Shown here: piece by piece, positions 56,916 through 64,000 of the stretch
Position numbering within the stretch: position 1 is the stretch's first letter
How the letters are laid out: each line of letters opens with the position of its first letter
Source: Thermasporomyces composti
GTDB taxonomy: Bacteria > Actinomycetota > Actinomycetes > Propionibacteriales > Actinopolymorphaceae
Direction of reading: 5' to 3'
Length of the DNA stretch: 64,000 bases
Assembly: GCF_003386795.1 (NCBI RefSeq)
Contig: NZ_QTUC01000001.1
Coordinates: 3,658,001-3,722,000, forward strand
Made by a program: the position numbers and the translations under genes
The notes under the pieces: generated by a model
The model's input: the letters and a program-made list of their open reading frames with translations, nothing else
The model's database searches: none
Told to the model about the DNA's origin: nothing

Positions 56916-59030
56916 ATGGCAGCTCAGGTTGAGGTCACCCGACGCTCCTTCCTCCGCGCCACTGCGTTCGCCGTCGGCAGTGCCACGCTCGCCGCGGCGT
57001 GCAGCGGGAGCAGCGACCGATCGAGCACGAAGCCGCGTTCGAAAGCAACAGCGAGCGCTCGGAAAGGCTCAGAACCGCGGCCGCTTTCCGCGCCTGCCAC
57101 GTTCCGGGAAGCGCCGATGCTCGCCGCGCAGGTCAAGGACGGAAAGCTGCCTCCAGTCGAGGAACGGCTGCCCGTGAACCCTTACGTCGTCCCGCACCGA
57201 TGGCTGACGCCCGGAACGTACGGCGGACACCTTCGGCTGGTCTGCGGCGCCACCAACGACTACTCCATCAAGGAGTACATGTACGGCCATTCGCCGTTGC
57301 GCTGGCTGAACGAAGGACTCGACCTGGGCCCGGGTCTGGTGGAGAGCTGGGAGGCCAACGACGACGCGTCGGAGTGGACGCTGCATTTCCGCAAAGGCCT
57401 GAAGTGGTCCGACGGCCACCCGTGGAGCACCGAGGACATCCTGTTCTGGTGGGAGGACATGGTCCTCAACGAGGAGTTCGGTGAGGGCATCCCCGATGAG
57501 GCTCGCTCCAGCAAAGGTACGGTGGTCAGCCTCTCCGCCCCTGACGAGACGACACTCGTGCTGAGCTACGACGCGCCGAGCCCGATGGTGGCGGAGATGA
57601 TCGCCAACTGGGTCAACCGAGGTGTCGGCGCCTCGTGGATGGAGCCCAAGCACTATCTCGCGCAGTTCCATCCCAGGTACAACCCGAGCATCCGCGGTGA
57701 CTGGACGGCCAACTTCGACCGCATGCGCAACCCCATCCTCAACCCCGAGGTGCCCACCATGACCGGGTGGCGGCTGGTCTCCTACGAGGAGGGGAGCTAC
57801 TCCAGGTTCGAACGCAATCCGTACTACTGGGTGGTCGACCGAGACGGCAACCAGCTTCCCTACATCGACAGCCTGACCTTCCGGGTGGTCGACAATGTCG
57901 AGACCAGGAAGCTACAGATCCAGAACGGTCAGTTCGACTTCGTCCACGGTGCTTTCGCCGGCATCACGCTGGCCGACGTCTCCGGCCTTCGCGCCACCCA
58001 GTCTCGGCACCAGATGGACATCATCTTGTGGGACAGCGGATCAGGCACCGGGTCGGTGTTCTTCTTCAGCCAGGACTACGAGGACCCGGCCATGCGGGAG
58101 CTCATCCGGATGCCGAAGTTCCGGCAGGCGCTGTCCCTCGCCTACGACCGAGCCGAGGTTCGACGCTCGATCTACTTCGACACCGGGGACCTCACCACAG
58201 GCGGCTACGGACCGAAGACCCGAGAGTTCAACCGTGGTGATGGCCGGCGGATGTACGAGCAGTGGCGGAAGTCGTGGCTCGACTACGACCCAGATCGGGC
58301 GCGCGCCATGCTCGACGAGATCGGATGTGTCGACCGGGACGGCGACGGCTTTCGGGAGAAGCCGGATGGCAGCAGGCTCGTCGTTCGGTTGGACTATCCG
58401 GCGGACCTTGACCCCAGTGGCGAGCACATGCGCAAGAACCAGGTGCTCAAGAAGAGCTGGGAGGCCGTGGGCATCAAGACCGAGCTGAACCCGGTCGCTC
58501 CCACCGCGTTCGCCGACCTGTGGGCGCAGGGCAAGCTCATGTCGACGACGGCGTGGGAGGTCAGCACGATGAGCGTCGCCGCAGACCTCCTGTGGATGAT
58601 GCCGATGGAGCCCACCCGATGGGCGCCGCTCCAAGGCCAGTACTACGCGCTGCGCGGAACGCCGCACGAGCATCGGCAGAAGGACGTCGACCCGTACAAG
58701 CGCACGCCTCCCCGCATGGAACCTGACCCAGATGGGCCCGTGGACCGGCTCTGGAAGCTCGCCGAACGCGTGCGGGTCGAGGCGGATCCGGTCGTACGGG
58801 ACAAGCTCGTCTGGGACATGGTGAAGATCCACATCGAGGAAGGGCCGTTCTTCCTCGGGGCTGTCGCGAACTATCCGCAGGTCGAGCTCGTCAAGCAGGG
58901 CCTGCGGAACGTTCCGACTCGCGAGGAGACCGCACTCGGCGGCTTTGTCAACGACTGGCACTACCCCATGCCAGCCGCCTACGACCCGGAGGCGTGGTAC
59001 TGGGACGACCCCGACAGCCACACCGAATGA
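56916..59030 (+). CDS. Tat-exported ABC transporter substrate-binding lipoprotein (peptide/family 5 type)
   Basis: 704-residue extracellular solute-binding protein of the DppA/family 5 type. The N-terminus has a twin-arginine motif (TRRSFLRA) and a lipobox (LAAAC, Cys near residue 29), so it is probably exported folded and lipid-anchored. The mature part has the family segments EWTLHFRKGLKWSDGHPW and FRQALSLAYDRAEVRRSIYF, with a long C-terminal domain; it is longer than most (500-600 aa). ATG 56916 is chosen because the upstream reading adds a poor PRPKAKG stretch before the signal. No permease or ATPase genes follow, unlike a usual operon. LacI control is suggested by the operator at 56786-56808. 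Confidence 0.93.
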   Translation: MAAQVEVTRRSFLRATAFAVGSATLAAACSGSSDRSSTKPRSKATASARKGSEPRPLSAPATFREAPMLAAQVKDGKLPPVEERLPVNPYVVPHRWLTPGTYGGHLRLVCGATNDYSIKEYMYGHSPLRWLNEGLDLGPGLVESWEANDDASEWTLHFRKGLKWSDGHPWSTEDILFWWEDMVLNEEFGEGIPDEARSSKGTVVSLSAPDETTLVLSYDAPSPMVAEMIANWVNRGVGASWMEPKHYLAQFHPRYNPSIRGDWTANFDRMRNPILNPEVPTMTGWRLVSYEEGSYSRFERNPYYWVVDRDGNQLPYIDSLTFRVVDNVETRKLQIQNGQFDFVHGAFAGITLADVSGLRATQSRHQMDIILWDSGSGTGSVFFFSQDYEDPAMRELIRMPKFRQALSLAYDRAEVRRSIYFDTGDLTTGGYGPKTREFNRGDGRRMYEQWRKSWLDYDPDRARAMLDEIGCVDRDGDGFREKPDGSRLVVRLDYPADLDPSGEHMRKNQVLKKSWEAVGIKTELNPVAPTAFADLWAQGKLMSTTAWEVSTMSVAADLLWMMPMEPTRWAPLQGQYYALRGTPHEHRQKDVDPYKRTPPRMEPDPDGPVDRLWKLAERVRVEADPVVRDKLVWDMVKIHIEEGPFFLGAVANYPQVELVKQGLRNVPTREETALGGFVNDWHYPMPAAYDPEAWYWDDPDSHTE

Positions 59031-59066
59031 CGACGCCGTGAACCATTTCCGTGCGGCCCAGGGCAC

Positions 59067-59930
59067 CTAGCGCGTGTCGCCGGAGCCCTGACGTCCGTCG
59101 CCACTGCTCGCGGTGGGACCGGAGGGCAGTACGGCGGCACATGCCGTCGCGACCCGGCGGAATCCGAGTCGCTCGTAGATTCGTGCGGCGTCCGCCGATC
59201 CGGCGGAGAGGAACACCAGCGCCACACCGTGGCGCAGCGCGTCGGCGGACAGGGCCGCTGTGATCGCACTCCCGATGCCGCGCTCTCGCCGTGACGGGAT
59301 GGTCGCGATTCCCATCAGCTCAGCGACGCCGTCACACGGCTGGTAGCTTCCGCCGGCGACCGGTCCCGACGCGTCCTCCGCGACCGCCCACCGCTGATGA
59401 CCGGCCCGGATGTGCTCCCGAATCAGGGCGAGACGTCCCGGCGGGAGGTTGCGCGCGAGCTCGTCGCGTCTGGATAGGTCGTCTCCCTCACCTGGCGAGA
59501 ACCCGATGTCGACGGCGGCCACCGCGGCGGCGAGGGCGTCATCCTCGGCCTCCATGAAGCGGACGCGTACCCCGGGCGGCGGCTCGGCGGGTACGAGCTC
59601 GTCGAGAACGAGCAGGGGATAGCGCTCCACACTCAGGCCGGCCTCGGTCATCACCTCGACCAAGCTCGGTGCCGCTTCGTGGGTCCACTCGAACCGCACG
59701 GGTTGGCGAAGCTCCTCCAGCCGACGGCGGACCGCCGTGACGTCTAAGACATCGAACGAGTCGGTGTGGCCCAGGCGTGGGCGCGCGTAGAGTGGCCACG
59801 GCATCCGGGAGACGAACAAGGTGAACGGTCCGTGATCTTCGACGTCGGCCTGGGTGCGCGGCATCGTGTCGTAGTAGGTCTCCAGCCGACACACCAGGTC
59901 TGACGTCCCCCGTGTCGCGTTTTCGTGCAC
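59067..59930 (-). CDS. GNAT-family N-acetyltransferase
   Basis: 287-residue protein with a C-terminal GNAT domain: IPSRRERGIGSAITAALSADA is motif A (acetyl-CoA pyrophosphate loop, RERGIGSA), followed by ALVFLSAGSADAARIYERLGFR, typical of the final strand-helix-strand. The N-terminal half (residues 1-130) is a divergent region with no recognisable motif, perhaps a second degenerate GNAT fold. Start GTG 59930; no clear ribosome binding site. It lies downstream of the HesB-like gene on the same strand, separated by strong hairpins, so it likely has its own promoter. Substrate unknown. Confidence 0.83.
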   Translation of the reverse strand: MHENATRGTSDLVCRLETYYDTMPRTQADVEDHGPFTLFVSRMPWPLYARPRLGHTDSFDVLDVTAVRRRLEELRQPVRFEWTHEAAPSLVEVMTEAGLSVERYPLLVLDELVPAEPPPGVRVRFMEAEDDALAAAVAAVDIGFSPGEGDDLSRRDELARNLPPGRLALIREHIRAGHQRWAVAEDASGPVAGGSYQPCDGVAELMGIATIPSRRERGIGSAITAALSADALRHGVALVFLSAGSADAARIYERLGFRRVATACAAVLPSGPTASSGDGRQGSGDTR

Positions 59931-60038
59931 GGGCGGATTCTGAACGAGGCGGTGGATTCTCGTCCAGCGAGTTCAGCGCACGTCGACGAGTGCACGTCGT
60001 GCGCACCATCGACTCGGCACATCGCCTTGGCCCAGCGC

Positions 60039-60064
60039 GTGCTGAGGTGAGCACACCTCAGCAC
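60039..60064 (-). terminator. Hairpin terminator downstream of the HesB-like gene (1)
   Basis: Perfect 11-bp inverted repeat, arms 60039-60049 and 60054-60064, with a 4-nt loop, between the minus-strand HesB-like gene and the GNAT gene. A bulged CGC/GCG extension is possible. Confidence 0.65.
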
Positions 60065-60099
60065 CGCGAGGCACGATGTGCCCGGATAGCCCGTCGTGA

Positions 60100-60118
60100 A
60101 GCCCGGCTGTGCCGGGCT
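60100..60118 (-). terminator. Hairpin terminator downstream of the HesB-like gene (2)
   Basis: AGCCCGGC (60100-60107) and GCCGGGCT (60111-60118) with a 3-nt loop, immediately after the HesB-like stop codon on the minus strand. Two successive hairpins make termination here likely. Confidence 0.65.
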
Positions 60119-60125
60119 CGCACGA

Positions 60126-60446
60126 TCAGGCAGGCGCGCCGTCGTCCGACGGCGACGGGCCGCCAGACTGCGTGCCCAGGAAGAACTGGACGCTGCCCTG
60201 AGCGTCGACCTCGGCGTCGAGCACCATCTGGTCGAGCATGCTGGACGCGCTCGGCTCCAGGAAGACACGTGCCCCTTGCTCCTCGACCACCGTGTCACCG
60301 GCGGCCGGCTCGGGGGCCACGGCCAGGCTGAGGCTTTGCTGGTCCTCCGGCAGGGCGGTGATCCGCAGACCCGCGCTGCCGGGAAGGTCAGGGCTGTTCG
60401 TCAACGACTGGATGACGAGAGCAGCGTTGCTGGTGAGCGCAAGCAA
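60126..60446 (-). CDS. HesB/IscA-like protein without cysteines
   Basis: 106-residue protein with the HesB/IscA fold pattern: start MLALTSNAALVIQSL, central LRITALPEDQQSLSLAVA and VVEEQGARVFLEPSASSMLD. The three cysteines that bind iron-sulfur clusters in IscA/HesB are all missing, so it cannot act as a classical cluster scaffold. I place the start at TTG 60446, because AAGGAG (minus strand, 60452-60457) is 5 nt away and the result is the family's normal MLALT beginning; an ATG at 60475 would add ten residues. Proteins like this occur in actinomycetes with unknown role. It diverges from the CPBP protease gene. Confidence 0.8.
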   Translation of the reverse strand: MLALTSNAALVIQSLTNSPDLPGSAGLRITALPEDQQSLSLAVAPEPAAGDTVVEEQGARVFLEPSASSMLDQMVLDAEVDAQGSVQFFLGTQSGGPSPSDDGAPA

Positions 60447-60639
60447 GATGGCTCCTTGACTGAACTGGGAGAACATGGACTTCCGACCCCTCGTCACAGG
60501 GGGCGCGGTGACCGCACCATGAGGGGTCACGCCGGCTGCAAGTGGTGAATCACTCCTCGGCGCACTCGAATGCCGGTCTCTCCACCCTTGCCCCTCAGCC
60601 CCGCTGAGTCAAACCCACGCGCTGGGCGATGATGGTCAG

Positions 60640-61356
60640 GTGACAACAGTCGAGCCACCCGAATCGGTCCCGACCCAGCCAGTCCTACCCCGCTGGGGCC
60701 TCCGCGATGCGATCGGTTCTTTGCTCGGGTTTGTCCTGCTCACCCTCGGCGTGTCGTGGGGCTTGACGAGCCTGGGGGTCCACCCGGTGACGGCCACGCT
60801 CATCGGGACACCCGTCGGGTGGCTGTCCCTGGCAGGGTGGCCGCTTGTGGCCAGCAGACGTCGCGGCAACGGTCCTCGCTCGGACTTCGCGCTGCGGTTT
60901 CGGGTCGCGGACGTGGGCTACGGCTTGCTCGGCGCCCTGGTCGCCTTCGCGGCCAGCGCCGTCTACGTCCTCGTCTACCTGCAGGTCACCGGACGGATCC
61001 CCACCTCAGCGGTGGGCCTCGCGGCGGGGCACGCGACGGCCGACTGGCAGGTGCTGGGGCTGGCTGGCTTGGCGCTGGCCGCGGCGTTCGTGGAGGAGCT
61101 CCACTTCCGCGGCATGTGGTGGTCGGCGCTGCGGCGGCGCGGGCTCGGGCCGTGGGCCACGCTGCTGATCACTTCGGCGTTGTTCATGCTCCTGCACCTG
61201 GAGCCGCAGCGGGCGCCGCTGCTGTTCGCCGCGGGCTTGACCGTCGGGTACGTCCGGATGGTCACCCATCGACTGGGCCCGGCGATCGCCACCCACCTCG
61301 TGATCAACGGTGTCGCCGCGCTCGCGCTGCTCGGCCTGCTCGAGAGCACCGGCTGA
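60640..61356 (+). CDS. CPBP-family intramembrane metalloprotease
   Basis: 238-residue membrane protein with six or more hydrophobic segments and the Abi/CPBP (Rce1-like) motifs: EELHFRG (glutamates, about residue 150), FMLLHLEPQR with the second-motif His and THLVINGV (HxxxN) near the end. The family includes protein-processing proteases and self-immunity proteins of bacteriocin loci; no bacteriocin gene is seen here. Start GTG 60640 is preceded by a GATGAT -10-like element 6 nt away and no ribosome binding site. A 21-bp tandem duplication covers its stop codon and the space before recO. Confidence 0.88.
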   Translation: MTTVEPPESVPTQPVLPRWGLRDAIGSLLGFVLLTLGVSWGLTSLGVHPVTATLIGTPVGWLSLAGWPLVASRRRGNGPRSDFALRFRVADVGYGLLGALVAFAASAVYVLVYLQVTGRIPTSAVGLAAGHATADWQVLGLAGLALAAAFVEELHFRGMWWSALRRRGLGPWATLLITSALFMLLHLEPQRAPLLFAAGLTVGYVRMVTHRLGPAIATHLVINGVAALALLGLLESTG

Positions 61357-61385
61357 GGTGTGGGGAGCACCGGCTGAGGCGTAGG
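61344..61385 (+). repeat. 21-bp tandem duplication at the 3' end of the CPBP gene
   Basis: GAGCACCGGCTGAGG occurs at 61344-61358 and again at 61365-61379; the full 21-bp unit is repeated with two or three changes. The first copy carries the CPBP stop codon; the second copy forms the recO promoter region. Confidence 0.7.
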
Positions 61386-61398
61386 GAAGAATGACCGT

Positions 61399-62247
61399 GT
61401 GGCTTTGTACGTCGATGAGGCCGTGGTGCTGCGCACCCACAAACTGGGGGAAGCGGACCGGATCATCACGTTGCTGACCCGGCACCACGGTCGGGTGCGG
61501 GCGGTCGCCAAGGGCATCCGGCGTACGACGTCCCGGTTCGGTGGGCGGCTCGAGCCCTGCTCCTACGTCGAGGTGCAGCTCGCGGTTGGTCGCTCGCTCG
61601 ACGTCATCACCCAGGTCGAGACCCGTCGCCCCTACGCGGAGGCGATGTACTCCGACTACCGCCGCTACACCACCGCGGCGGCGATGCTGGAGACGGCGGA
61701 GCGCTTGACGGCGGAGGAGCGGGAGCCGGCGACGCAGCAGTTCCTGCTGCTGGTGGCCGCCCTGCGGGCCCTGGCCGAGCGGCGCCACGACCCTGGTCTG
61801 ATCCTCGACTCCTACCTGCTGCGGTCTCTGGCGGTCGCGGGGTACGCGCCATCGTTCGACGCCTGCGCGCGGTGTGGCGCCCCTGGCCCTCACCGCGCCT
61901 TCTCGCCTGCCGCGGGCGGCATGACCTGCGCCACGTGTCGTCCCGCGGGTGCCGCGCTGCCCGCGCCTGAGACGGTGCGCCTGCTCGCCGCGCTCCTGAC
62001 GGGGGAGTGGGAGGTCGCCGAAGCCAGCGAGGAGAGGCACCGTCGGGAGGCGACCGGGATGGTGTCGGCGTACCTGCAGTGGCACCTGGAGCGGTCGCTG
62101 CGCTCGCTTCCCCACGTCGAGCGCGGCTTCACCCCGCCCAACCGCCCGGTTGGATCCTCCACGGAGGGCATGCCGAACCTCGAGCGCGCCATGCCGAGTC
62201 TCCAGCGGCCCGTCCACGCTGCTGCACGAGGTGTGAGCGCCGGATGA
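61399..62247 (+). CDS. recO: DNA repair protein RecO
   Basis: 282-residue RecO, which helps load RecA with RecR and anneals DNA. The N-terminal OB fold starts [20 protein letters not shown]; the zinc site CARCG plus CATC lies near residues 155-176. The C-terminus has a tail of about 40 residues with Pro/Arg-rich sequence. Start GTG 61399 has no ribosome binding site but an AAGAAT element 6 nt upstream, again suggesting a leaderless mRNA. Its stop codon overlaps the uppS ATG (ATGA), so recO-uppS form an operon. Confidence 0.95.
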   Translation: MALYVDEAVVLRTHKLGEADRIITLLTRHHGRVRAVAKGIRRTTSRFGGRLEPCSYVEVQLAVGRSLDVITQVETRRPYAEAMYSDYRRYTTAAAMLETAERLTAEEREPATQQFLLLVAALRALAERRHDPGLILDSYLLRSLAVAGYAPSFDACARCGAPGPHRAFSPAAGGMTCATCRPAGAALPAPETVRLLAALLTGEWEVAEASEERHRREATGMVSAYLQWHLERSLRSLPHVERGFTPPNRPVGSSTEGMPNLERAMPSLQRPVHAAARGVSAG

Positions 62248-63044
62248 GCACCCGAAAGGACGGCGACCGGTCGACGCGGCCTCGGCGCGAGTACGTCCCG
62301 CCCGACCCGCACCCCTCGGGCGCTCGACCTCCGGACATCCCGAAGGAGCTGGTCCCGCGGCACGTGGCGCTCGTCATGGACGGCAACGGCCGCTGGGCGA
62401 AGGCCCGCGGGCTGCCTCGAACCAAGGGACACGAGCGTGGCGAGAGCGCCCTACTGGACACCATCAAGGGCGCGATCGAGATCGGGGTGCAGACCCTGTC
62501 GGCGTACGCGTTCTCCACGGAGAACTGGCGGCGTTCCCCTGAGGAGGTCCGCTTCCTCATGGGGTTCAACCGGGATGTGATCCACCGCCGCCGGGACGAG
62601 CTGGATGCCATGGGCGTGCGGGTCCGCTGGGCGGGCCGTCGTCCCCGGCTGTGGAAGAGCGTGATCGCGGAGCTGGAGGAGGCGGAGCGGCGTACCCGCC
62701 ACAATGACGTGATCACGTTGCAGTTCTGCGTCAACTACGGCGGGCGTGCGGAGATCGCTGACGCGGCTCGCGCGATCGCTCGGGACGTCGCCGCGGGACG
62801 GCTCAACCCCGACCGGATCGACGAGCGGACCGTGCAGCGTTACCTCTACAACCCGGACCTGCCGGATGTGGACCTGTTCATCCGCTCGTCGGGGGAGCAG
62901 CGGACGTCCAACTTCCTGCTGTGGCAGTCGGCGTACGCGGAGATGGTCTTCCTCGACACCCTGTTTCCCGACTTCGACCGGCGCGACCTGTGGCGGGCGA
63001 TCGAGATCTACGCCACGCGGGAGCGCCGTTTCGGCGCCGCCTGA
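62244..63044 (+). CDS. uppS: Isoprenyl transferase (undecaprenyl diphosphate synthase family)
   Basis: 266-residue cis-prenyltransferase. An N-terminal extension (about 40 residues, Arg/Pro-rich) precedes the catalytic [11 protein letters not shown] motif with Asp, then [24 protein letters not shown], and the C-terminal [20 protein letters not shown]. It makes the C50-C55 polyprenyl diphosphate carrier for peptidoglycan and other glycans. ATG 62244 overlaps the recO stop. Actinomycetes often have two cis-prenyltransferases; whether this makes the long or the intermediate chain product cannot be read from motifs. The Fur-family gene typical of this locus is found at the window end, in the opposite direction. 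Confidence 0.97.
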   Translation: MSTRKDGDRSTRPRREYVPPDPHPSGARPPDIPKELVPRHVALVMDGNGRWAKARGLPRTKGHERGESALLDTIKGAIEIGVQTLSAYAFSTENWRRSPEEVRFLMGFNRDVIHRRRDELDAMGVRVRWAGRRPRLWKSVIAELEEAERRTRHNDVITLQFCVNYGGRAEIADAARAIARDVAAGRLNPDRIDERTVQRYLYNPDLPDVDLFIRSSGEQRTSNFLLWQSAYAEMVFLDTLFPDFDRRDLWRAIEIYATRERRFGAA

Positions 63045-63075
63045 CCACCGAGCTCCGGCGAACCGACCATCGGGA

Positions 63076-63120
63076 GCTGACGTCAGCGGGTTGACGTCGC
63101 TCCGATCACGGTGAGACGGT
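63076..63120 (+). promoter_or_regulatory. Palindrome and promoter candidate before the TIGR03086-type gene
   Basis: Perfect 12-bp palindrome GCTGACGTCAGC (63076-63087), then TTGACG (63091-63096), 18 nt, GACGGT (63115-63120), 30 nt before the ATG at 63150. A regulator bound at the palindrome would sit directly upstream of -35. The regulator is unknown. Confidence 0.45.
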
Positions 63121-63149
63121 GACGCTCCACCAGACGGGAGGGAGCGGCC

Positions 63150-63725
63150 ATGGCGCTGGGGGAGAGTCCGGCCGAACGGCACCGGCACATCGCTGGGACC
63201 TTCACCGACCGTGTCCTGGGTGTGCGGTCCTGGGACGCGCCGTCGCCGGTGGCCGGCTGGGTCGCCCGGGACGTTGTGCGGCACCTGATCGACTGGACGA
63301 CCGACTTCGTCGCCTCCGGCTCTGGGATCGAGCTGCCTCGCGGACCTTCGGTCGATGACGATCCAGTGACCGCCTGGCGCGTCCATTCCGACGGGGTGCA
63401 GGCGCTCCTGGACGACCCCGCCGCGACGCAGCGCGAGCTCAGTCACCCGAGAATCGGTCGGCTAGCCCTGGAGTCGGCGATCGACCGGTTCTACACCACC
63501 GACGTGTTCATGCACACGTGGGATCTCGCCAGGGCGACCGGTCAGGACGACCGACTGGATCCTGACTTCTGTGCCGAGCTCCTCGCTGAGCTTGAAGGGC
63601 TGGACGAGCGGATCCTGCGGAACCCCGAGGTGTTCGGCCCCCGGGTCGGGGTTCCCGTCAACGCGGACGTCCAGACCAGGCTGATCGGTTTCATCGGCCG
63701 GGACCCGTCCTGGCGACCGTCCTGA
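63150..63725 (+). CDS. TIGR03086-type (maleylpyruvate isomerase/DinB-like) metal-binding protein
   Basis: 191-residue protein of the mycothiol-dependent enzyme superfamily (DinB-like four-helix bundle). WVARDVVRHLIDW (first metal His), a central helix and DVFMHTWDLARATG (second His) match the TIGR03086 family; actinomycetes have many such proteins, some using mycothiol. ATG 63150 follows GGGAGGGAG about 8 nt upstream. Whether it is a thiol transferase, a sensor or something else cannot be told. It lies between uppS and the convergent Fur-family gene. Confidence 0.85.
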   Translation: MALGESPAERHRHIAGTFTDRVLGVRSWDAPSPVAGWVARDVVRHLIDWTTDFVASGSGIELPRGPSVDDDPVTAWRVHSDGVQALLDDPAATQRELSHPRIGRLALESAIDRFYTTDVFMHTWDLARATGQDDRLDPDFCAELLAELEGLDERILRNPEVFGPRVGVPVNADVQTRLIGFIGRDPSWRPS

Positions 63726-63823
63726 TGCCGATGCACGCGGAGTCGTGAGCCCGGTGCACGTGCGGCTCCACGCCGTGAGGGCGTCGAGCCGGCGCACGTG
63801 TCGGGTGGTCTAGGCGGGAGCGC

Positions 63824-64000
63824 TCACCGGGTCTCACCGGCCGCCTTGCCGCGAGCGCCTCGCGCGCAGTCGGGGCACGTCCCGAACACCTCGACGGTAT
63901 GGGTGACGTCGACGAACCCAGCCTCCCCGGCCACACGCTCCGCCCAGCGCTCGACGGCCGGGCCTTGCACCTCCACCGTGTGGCCGCAGTACCGACAGAC
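63824..64000 (-). CDS. zur: Fur-family regulator, C-terminal part (probable Zur)
   Basis: Partial: the last 58 codons of a minus-strand gene that runs off the window end (TGA at 63824-63826). The visible sequence has the structural zinc site: CRYCGHTVEV at the start and GTCPDCARGARGK near the end (CxxC ... CxxC), with FVDVTHTVEVFG between. In streptomycetes and mycobacteria the Fur-family gene near uppS is the zinc regulator Zur (FurB); the symbol is inferred from this context and should be checked with the missing N-terminal part. It is convergent with the TIGR03086 gene. Confidence 0.75.
   Translation of the reverse strand, partial: VCRYCGHTVEVQGPAVERWAERVAGEAGFVDVTHTVEVFGTCPDCARGARGKAAGETR

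Noticed and set aside
60600-61356. Bacteriocin immunity role for the CPBP protease.
   Set aside because: No bacteriocin precursor, leader peptide or exporter lies nearby.

Overview
The window is about 70% G+C, densely packed, rich in GTG/TTG starts and 4-bp ATGA/GTGA gene overlaps, and carries actinobacterial signature genes (Rv2466c-type DsbA protein, DUF3097, DUF5130, a TIGR03086-type mycothiol-associated protein, a uppS-zur neighbourhood). It is almost certainly a chromosomal segment of a mycothiol-producing high-G+C actinomycete. Genus cannot be fixed from the sequence alone; gene content would suit the Propionibacteriales/Streptomyces side of the phylum. I see no tRNA, rRNA, insertion sequence, prophage or CRISPR array.

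Layout. 1-10.9 kb: osmC and mscS converge; a small membrane protein and a DUF5130 protein converge with pepN; pepN diverges from the mycothiol-linked DsbA-like reductase; two tandem MFS paralogues diverge from a ROK regulator; rpiB follows. pepN/dsbA/rpiB resembles the Rv2465c-Rv2467 cluster of mycobacteria. 10.9-13.1 kb: an accessory two-gene operon on the minus strand, the most interesting locus here. Its first gene encodes a helical protein whose start, set by a strong ribosome binding site, gives an N-terminus beginning Met-Gly-Thr-Ser; its second gene overlaps it by 4 bp and encodes a QueC-like ATPase of the QatC type. This looks like a QatB-QatC pair without QatA and QatD. 13.2-17.2 kb: EamA transporter, two overlapping Gfo/Idh/MocA dehydrogenases, SpoU-type RNA methyltransferase. 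17.2-20.1 kb: leuS behind a leucine-codon leader peptide and an intrinsic terminator. 20.2-21.8 kb: flavin split-barrel protein and aminoglycoside phosphotransferase-like protein. 21.9-26.7 kb: comEA-comEC-holA, converging with rpsT. 27-31.7 kb: two ABC ATPase/permease pairs and another phosphotransferase-like protein.

31.9-47.7 kb is a conserved housekeeping block: lepA, an acyl-CoA synthetase, hemW, DUF3097, a metallo-beta-lactamase-fold protein, CIRCE-hrcA-dnaJ, HINT, phoH, ybeY, CorC/HlyC family, an inactive cytidine deaminase homologue and era, with one SDR gene in between. 47.7-51.3 kb is a stress-type cluster: MgtE-like transporter, a tandem universal stress protein and a USP-CBS-CBS-USP fusion, with GGGAC-type DosR-like half sites upstream. 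51.3-54.3 kb: GNAT protein and leuA behind a second leucine leader peptide. 54.4-59 kb: a carbohydrate-type locus (Gfo/Idh/MocA, LacI regulator, divergent Tat lipoprotein substrate-binding protein without permeases) with a clear operator-like palindrome. 59-64 kb: GNAT, cysteine-less HesB-like protein, CPBP protease, recO-uppS, TIGR03086 protein and the 3' end of a Fur-family gene (probably zur).

Regulatory themes: leucine attenuation-like leaders on both leuS and leuA; many apparently leaderless genes with a -10 hexamer (TACCCT, TAGGAT, TAGCGT) 6-7 nt before the start codon; bidirectional hairpin terminators in most convergent gaps. Positions 1-281 contain no gene that I can support.
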